Shown one piece after another: positions 6,493 to 10,186 of a stretch of 10,186 nucleotides of DNA. Made by a program: the position numbers and the translations under genes. Origin of the DNA: Chloroflexota bacterium (lineage in GTDB: Bacteria; Chloroflexota; Dehalococcoidia; Lucifugimonadales; UBA3495); assembly GCA_022562335.1 (NCBI GenBank), contig JADFPM010000070.1:1-10186 (forward strand), read 5' to 3'. Under the pieces are notes generated by a model. That model was given only the letters and a program-made list of their open reading frames with translations, had not been told where the DNA came from and did no database searches. The first letter of the stretch is position 1; the number at the start of each line of letters is the position of its first letter.

Positions 6493-7272
6493 TCAGAATT
6501 CGGGCTGGCGTTTGTCCTTGAAGGCCTGGATGCCTTCGGCTGGGTGGGAAGACGTGGCCACGTATTGGGCGAAGGCCATGGTCTCCAGGGCAATGCCGTC
6601 CCGCAAGGACAGGTCCCGGCCGCGCAGGGCCACCGACTTGATCCAGCCCAGGCCGGGCCGGCTTTTGATCCGCAACGGCCCCAACAGCGTCTCCAATTCC
6701 CGGTCCAAATCCTCCACGGGCACGGCCCGCAGCGCCAATCCCCATTCCACGGCCTCTGACCCGGATAGCCACCTCCCCGTGGTCAACAACTCCATGGCCC
6801 GCTGCATTCCCACCCGCCGGGGCAACCTCTGGGTGGAACCCCCTCCGGGTATCAGCCCAAAGTTGACGTGCTGGTCTCCTATCCGCGCGTCATCGGCCAC
6901 CAGGGCCATGTCGCAGGCCATCATCAATTCCAGCCCGCCGGCCAGGGCAAAACCGTGCACCACGGCGATCACCGGCACCGGCAGCGATTCTATCTGCATC
7001 AGGCAGTCGTTCATTTTTTGAAGGAACGGAGGAATCAACACCGGCTGGGCAAATACGGTCTCGAAATAGAGCAGGTCGACTCCGGCGCAAAAAGCCCTGC
7101 CCTCTCCCCGTATCACCAAAGCTTTGATCCCCTGATCCTGGCCCACCACGGTCAATGCATCGGACAACTCGGAGATCAGCTCAGGGTTCAACGCGTTCAT
7201 GGCGTCCGGCCGGTTGAGCCGGATGACCGCCACGCCATTTTCCCGGTCCAACTTGATGTTGGTATACTCCAC
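6493..7272 (-). CDS. Enoyl-CoA hydratase/isomerase (crotonase) family protein
   Basis: A 259-residue crotonase-fold protein acting on acyl-CoA thioesters. Starting from GTG at 7272, the oxyanion-hole segments are AFCAGVDL (60-67) and HGFALAGGLEL (106-116), followed by FGLIPGGGSTQRLPR. Glu115 matches the first catalytic Glu of enoyl-CoA hydratase (rat Glu144). The second (rat Glu164, 20 residues later) is His135 here, so a true hydratase reaction is doubtful; an isomerase or another crotonase activity is possible. The GTG has a perfect AGGAGG six bases upstream. A longer ORF to 7317 exists, but its start would lie upstream of the candidate promoter's transcription start. The fold call is firm and the reaction is open. 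Confidence 0.93.
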   Translation of the reverse strand: MEYTNIKLDRENGVAVIRLNRPDAMNALNPELISELSDALTVVGQDQGIKALVIRGEGRAFCAGVDLLYFETVFAQPVLIPPFLQKMNDCLMQIESLPVPVIAVVHGFALAGGLELMMACDMALVADDARIGDQHVNFGLIPGGGSTQRLPRRVGMQRAMELLTTGRWLSGSEAVEWGLALRAVPVEDLDRELETLLGPLRIKSRPGLGWIKSVALRGRDLSLRDGIALETMAFAQYVATSSHPAEGIQAFKDKRQPEF

Positions 7273-7318
7273 CTGGCGCCTCCTAAGCTGGCAGATGAAC
7301 TCACCTGCCCGTGGCATT

Positions 7319-7346
7319 AATATACCAGGTTTATTAAGCGTGTCCG
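7319..7346 (-). promoter_or_regulatory. Candidate promoter for the crotonase-family gene
   Basis: Minus-strand CGGACA (7346-7341, four of six) and TATATT (7324-7319, five of six) have a 16-base spacer. The predicted transcript would start near 7312, leaving about 40 bases of leader with the AGGAGG. This supports the GTG start at 7272 over the longer ORF. Confidence 0.4.
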
Positions 7347-7360
7347 CCGTGGCCTAACCG

Positions 7361-7423
7361 GGTGAAACAACGATAAAACTCGGGGGAACAACGATAAAAT
7401 TCGGGGAAACAACGATCCGAGTC
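7361..7423. repeat. Three 21-bp tandem repeats in front of, and in frame with, the DUF167 gene
   Basis: Units are 7361-7381, 7382-7402 and 7403-7423, each centred on AACAACGAT. Units 1 and 2 match at 18 of 21 bases, and units 2 and 3 at 16 of 21. The core CAACGAT recurs at 7368, 7389 and 7410, an exact 21-base period. In the plus-strand frame of the DUF167 gene they encode GETTIKL, GGTTIKF and GETTIRV with no stop. The period also equals two turns of DNA, so an operator array is an alternative reading. Confidence 0.8.
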
Positions 7424-7456
7424 AGGGTACAACCCAAGGCATCAGGAAACCAGATC

Positions 7457-7705
7457 TTGGGTTTTCGCGAAGACATTTTGCGCCTGCGGGTCACCGCTCC
7501 GCCGGAAGACGGCAAGGCCAACGCGGCAGTGGTCCGGCTGTTGGCGCAAACCCTGGGCATACCCCGAAGCCGGCTTGAGATTATCCAGGGGCATTCCTCC
7601 CGGAACAAGGTCATAAAAGTAGCGTCCCTGAATGCTCTGGAAGTCAGGCAACGCCTTGACCCCGGGGCTGACAGGCCAAGCCAACTTGAATCTCCGGGGC
7701 TATAG
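7457..7705 (+). CDS. DUF167 / YggU-like (UPF0235) protein
   Basis: An 82-residue small protein of the YggU/UPF0235 group, whose biochemical role is unknown. The signature LRLRVTAPPEDGKANAAV (about residues 8-25), then LLAQTLGIPRSRLEIIQGHSSRNKVIKV, is clear. Coordinates use the only standard start in frame, TTG at 7457, with a weak AGGA ten bases before it. The family's first beta-strand lies upstream of this: the same open frame reads IRVRVQPKASGNQILGFRED from 7415, continuing back through the 21-bp repeats to a TAA at 7355, with no ATG, GTG or TTG in between. The true start may therefore be a rare codon (ACG, ATA or ATC) or the start has been lost. The last 20 residues are divergent. The TAG stop falls inside a palindrome. 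It lies upstream of the phosphatase gene on the same strand. Confidence 0.82.
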   Translation: MGFREDILRLRVTAPPEDGKANAAVVRLLAQTLGIPRSRLEIIQGHSSRNKVIKVASLNALEVRQRLDPGADRPSQLESPGL

Positions 7706-7709
7706 CCCC
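7696..7709. repeat. Perfect 14-bp palindrome over the DUF167 stop codon
   Basis: GGGGC TATA GCCCC is perfectly self-complementary, with the TAG stop at 7703-7705 inside it. It could form a five-base stem in RNA. The bases after it (CAAGCC) are not a T-run, so a standard intrinsic terminator is not supported. Confidence 0.5.
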
Positions 7710-7725
7710 CAAGCCTTACCGACAG

Positions 7726-7731
7726 TATAAT
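7726..7731 (+). promoter_or_regulatory. Candidate -10 box for the phosphatase/JAMM/lipoprotein genes
   Basis: A perfect TATAAT lies 82 bases upstream of the phosphatase GTG. No recognisable -35 is found 16-18 bases before it, so the site is only suggestive. Confidence 0.25.
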
Positions 7732-7812
7732 GAGCCTGAATCTCGACGTTAACCGGTGTCCCGGCTAAGTCTGGGCGCCGGCCTATCTATAGCGATCAAG
7801 GGAGTCTGAACC

Positions 7813-8304
7813 GTGGCGTACTTGGACTTTACGTGGATTTTGGAAGGCTCTTTAGCAGCTTCCCAGGGACCCACCACCCGCCGGGACCTGACCTTTCTTA
7901 AGCTTCAAGAGATTGCGGCAATCATTCGCATGGAGCCGGATACCATCTCCGGAGAGGCCCTGGAGTTGGTGGACATGTTTGAGCCGGTGACCGACGGCCA
8001 GCCTCCCACGGTGGAGCAGCTGGACCGCATGGCCCGGTTCATCGAAGAGCAGATCGAGACTTGGGAACGGCCCGTGGTGGTCACCTGCCGGGCAGGCCTG
8101 GGACGCACCGGCACCGCTTTGGCCGCGTTCATGATCTACGTTGGATACTCGTCCCAAGCCGCCATCGACTTCATCCGGGAGTTACGGCCGGGCGCCATTG
8201 AAACCGCCGGACAAGAAGCCGCCGTAAATGCTTACGCCAAATTCTTGAAAGAGCAGGAAAGGGAACGGCGGCGCAAAGCAATCGAAGCCCTGGATGACGT
8301 TTAA
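7813..8304 (+). CDS. Dual-specificity / protein-tyrosine-type phosphatase
   Basis: A 163-residue cysteine phosphatase. The P-loop VVVTCRAGLGRTGT places nucleophile Cys92 and Arg98 in the CX5R(T) arrangement, and EPVTDGQPPT supplies Asp61 as the likely general acid. ELRPGAIETAGQEAAV near residue 135 is the C-terminal motif common in this group. The residue before the cysteine, usually His in HCX5R, is Thr91 here, which may alter the cysteine's pKa. No membrane segment or signal peptide is present, so it is probably cytosolic; the basic C-terminal helix (EQERERRRKA) is an add-on. The GTG start at 7813 has GGGAG eight bases upstream. The gap to the JAMM gene is 38 bp, so the two are likely co-transcribed. 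The substrate (phosphoprotein, phosphoinositide or small molecule) cannot be told from sequence. Confidence 0.9.
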   Translation: MAYLDFTWILEGSLAASQGPTTRRDLTFLKLQEIAAIIRMEPDTISGEALELVDMFEPVTDGQPPTVEQLDRMARFIEEQIETWERPVVVTCRAGLGRTGTALAAFMIYVGYSSQAAIDFIRELRPGAIETAGQEAAVNAYAKFLKEQERERRRKAIEALDDV

Positions 8305-8342
8305 GGACCCCGTGCACCGGCCAGTCATTTGGAGAAGTACAG

Positions 8343-8756
8343 TTGCTACGGATCGAACGCAAATTTGTCGATGAGATGATAGCCCACTCCCGGGAGGCCA
8401 TGCCCGATGAGTGCTGCGGTATCCTGGCCGGAGCCGCGGGCGCCGTGAGCAAGGTCTACCGCATGACCAACGTGGAAGCCAGCCCCTTCCGGTTCTCCAT
8501 GGACCCCATGGAGATCATGAAGGTGGATCAAGAAGCTGGGGAATCGGGCTGGGAACTTACCGTGATCTACCACTCCCACACCCACAGCGAAGCGTATCCC
8601 TCGGACACCGACGTCCGGATCGCCGGCGGCACCAATGAACTGTGGCCGGACGTGCGCTATATCCTGGTGTCTTTGATGGAACCGGAGAACCCCAGCGTCC
8701 GGCTGTTCACCATCAACCAAGGCGATATCTCCGAAGAGCCTCTGCAGGTGGTTTAA
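8343..8756 (+). CDS. M67 family (JAMM/MPN+) zinc metallopeptidase
   Basis: A 137-residue single-domain JAMM protease. The full metal and catalytic set is visible: Glu23 in MPDECCGIL, and His77, His79, Ser87 and Asp90 in YHSHTHSEAYPSDTD, fitting HxHx7SxxD. Known bacterial relatives, such as Mec of Mycobacterium tuberculosis, cleave cysteine or peptide from the C-terminus of small ubiquitin-like sulfur carriers (CysO/ThiS/MoaD type). No such carrier is in this window, so that substrate is inference; a role in cysteine supply would be compatible with the nearby metF but is not shown by it. The start is TTG at 8343, with GGAGAAG seven bases upstream. The domain is complete at its usual small size, and the next gene starts 29 bases after the stop. 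Confidence 0.93.
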   Translation: MLRIERKFVDEMIAHSREAMPDECCGILAGAAGAVSKVYRMTNVEASPFRFSMDPMEIMKVDQEAGESGWELTVIYHSHTHSEAYPSDTDVRIAGGTNELWPDVRYILVSLMEPENPSVRLFTINQGDISEEPLQVV

Positions 8757-8785
8757 GGGTAATCCGGCGCCCTGGTGATATAGAT

Positions 8786-10186
8786 TTGTCTCCCCGGCCA
8801 AAGCTGGTCACCATGTCTCTGGCCCCCGCCATCGCAGTGATCCTGCCGCTGGCGATCTTACTCTCCGCCTGTTTAGATACCACTGATCCTGCCACATCGA
8901 ACCCTTCTACGCCGATCCCTTACACGCCGATCTCAAATCCACGCCAGGCCGAAACAGCGATTCCCACCCAAACGGCCGTCCACGATCCAGTCCCGCCTCC
9001 ACCCCAGCCCACTCCCCATCCCGGCAACACTCCTTGGGTCATCCAGAGAATTGACGCTGTAGCCCTCTTGTACCGCCTCACCGATCCCGGAAAGGCCCTC
9101 GTCCGAAGCCTGGATCTGCGGCAAATGAGGGGCGAGCCCGGTTTTTTCGGCAGCTACGGGTTCAAAAAGTGGACCGGAGTGGGTGAAGCCAAACCCATCG
9201 GGGTGATTCACGAGCTTAGCCACGCGTATTGGGGCGGTTTTCCGGTGGAAGGGTTTCCCGAATTCGATTGGGAAGTGCCACCCGACGAAGAGCTCTCTCC
9301 GGCCATGAAGCAGTACCACTCGGACATCCTTACTTTCATGGCCCAGCCTCCCGACGCCCATGAGGTGCTTCGGCAAAGGCTGCGCAACCTGCCAAGTCTG
9401 TCCCAGGATAACCTGGAGCCCCTGTTTCACCACCTGGAGGCTGATCTGGTGTACAGCACCGGCGGCGGCCTGGGTTTAGCGCCCCCGATACTCTGGAAAT
9501 ACTGGAGCGGGTTCCTGACGCCGGGGGCATGGGACTCTTGGCCCCAGGCGGTGGCCTGGTACCAATCGTTGAGCGACGCTGACCGGACGGTGGCTAACAA
9601 GTGGCTGGGATTCGAGCATTTGGACCTTCGCCAAAGGCGCTCAACGATGGAAAACTCCGGGGGGAAACCCGGTGCGCCGGCCATCGGCCCTGAAGTAACG
9701 GACACCATTGGCAGGGAGGAACGTCAACGTTTGTTCGACCTGGCTGACCAGTTTGATCTGCTGCTGGGCGAGTCCCAACAGGAGGAGAACTTCCAATTCT
9801 GGCGGGGGTATCTCCGCGACAAACTCCAACTGCACCGCAGCCATCCCGGCTATCTCACTTCTTTGGATACCCCGACGGCGGCGGAATTGGCCGAAGCGCT
9901 GGATTTCCTGGACACGTTGGGTGGTCTGCAAACCGAACTACAGGCCCTCATGCTGGAGATCCAACTGGTTGAGCAGCCCTTTTTGATCAATTTCTTGCCC
10001 GCCTTGGACAATAACGTACTTCTGGATCTGTTCTCCAGGGACCCGGTGCTCCCCCAGGGCGCCACCCTCCAGGCCACCGCCAGCTTTGTGGACCGGCTAC
10101 AGACGTTTGGCACGGTGGTGGACCTGATTTTGGCCAGCGGCGCCGCTGAACCGGCGGCGGGCGGCAGGGAGCTAACCGCGTTCCTG
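8786..10186 (+). CDS. Putative lipoprotein with an HExxH metallopeptidase motif (runs off right edge)
   Basis: The first 467 codons of a secreted, lipid-anchored protein. From TTG 8786 the N-terminus MSPRPKLVT gives a positively charged n-region, a hydrophobic core (about 10-26) and the lipobox LSAC with Cys29. The ATG at 8813 would lack the charges, and GGTGA lies seven bases before the TTG, so TTG is preferred. A Pro/Thr-rich low-complexity linker follows (about 32-83, with four consecutive Pro). Then comes a globular region with VIHELSHAYWGG: His142, Glu143 and His146 fit HExxH zinc proteases. Glu218 in FHHLEADLVY could be the third ligand of a gluzincin-like site, which is inference. Later regions are helical and Leu-rich. 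I do not recognise the family. It lies 29 bp after the JAMM gene and is probably co-transcribed. The C-terminus is outside the window. Confidence 0.8.
   Translation, partial: MSPRPKLVTMSLAPAIAVILPLAILLSACLDTTDPATSNPSTPIPYTPISNPRQAETAIPTQTAVHDPVPPPPQPTPHPGNTPWVIQRIDAVALLYRLTDPGKALVRSLDLRQMRGEPGFFGSYGFKKWTGVGEAKPIGVIHELSHAYWGGFPVEGFPEFDWEVPPDEELSPAMKQYHSDILTFMAQPPDAHEVLRQRLRNLPSLSQDNLEPLFHHLEADLVYSTGGGLGLAPPILWKYWSGFLTPGAWDSWPQAVAWYQSLSDADRTVANKWLGFEHLDLRQRRSTMENSGGKPGAPAIGPEVTDTIGREERQRLFDLADQFDLLLGESQQEENFQFWRGYLRDKLQLHRSHPGYLTSLDTPTAAELAEALDFLDTLGGLQTELQALMLEIQLVEQPFLINFLPALDNNVLLDLFSRDPVLPQGATLQATASFVDRLQTFGTVVDLILASGAAEPAAGGRELTAFL

Noticed and set aside
6407..7021. 204-codon plus-strand ORF opposite the crotonase gene
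   Set aside because: The minus strand encodes a textbook crotonase; the opposite ORF is Pro/Arg/Ser-rich noise from high GC.
7273..7317. Longer N-terminus for the crotonase protein starting at ATG 7317
   Set aside because: A perfect AGGAGG precedes GTG 7272, the extra 15 residues do not resemble the family, and the ATG would lie upstream of the predicted transcription start.
8933..9433. 166-codon minus-strand ORF opposite the lipoprotein gene
   Set aside because: It is antisense to a long plus-strand frame with signal peptide, lipobox and HELSH motif; no domain was seen in it.

Overview
The window is a fairly GC-rich bacterial segment: coding parts counted by eye run about 57-68% G+C. It is densely packed with core metabolic genes, and no rRNA, tRNA, CRISPR array or transposase was seen. 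An F420-type PPOX-class oxidoreductase, a HEAT-repeat protein, a crotonase-fold enzyme, frequent GTG/TTG starts and an M67 JAMM peptidase would suit Chloroflexota (Dehalococcoidia/SAR202-like) or a neighbouring lineage. This is inference from gene content only.

Layout. The left three quarters is read on the minus strand. From right to left it holds a crotonase-family enzyme (7272-6493), metF (6309-5440), a 38-residue basic ORF (5305-5189), a TIR/NDT-like protein gene broken by an in-frame amber codon (5178-4555), acpS (4510-4124) overlapping the bifunctional NAD(P)H-hydrate repair gene (4127-2466), an AT-rich gap, a HEAT-repeat protein (2258-1335), an F420-type PPOX-class enzyme (1178-759, probably starting further upstream), and the N-terminal third of a thiamine-diphosphate enzyme leaving the left edge. 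A divergent region at about 7273-7456 separates this from a plus-strand group: a DUF167/YggU-like protein, a dual-specificity-type phosphatase, an M67 JAMM metallopeptidase, and the first 467 codons of a lipoprotein with an HExxH zinc-protease signature that leaves the right edge.

How the genes fit together. acpS activates acyl carrier protein and nnr repairs damaged NAD(P)H. They are translationally coupled by a 4-bp GTGA overlap inside a 12-bp tandem repeat. metF serves one-carbon and methionine metabolism. The phosphatase, JAMM and lipoprotein genes are closely spaced and look like one transcript of three hydrolases. The small basic ORF and the TIR/NDT-like gene form a lower-GC cassette (about 49% across 4561-5220), probably acquired.

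Main points of interest. (1) A single TAG splits an otherwise family-like TIR/NDT-type protein, with 81 recognisable codons after it. (2) Two in-frame tandem repeats sit at translation starts (12 bp x 4 at nnr, 21 bp x 3 at the DUF167 gene), and the latter leaves that gene without a standard start codon at its conserved N-terminus. (3) A T6 run leaves the start of the PPOX gene one base out of frame with the best ATG. (4) The membrane-anchored HELSH protein is a family I do not recognise.
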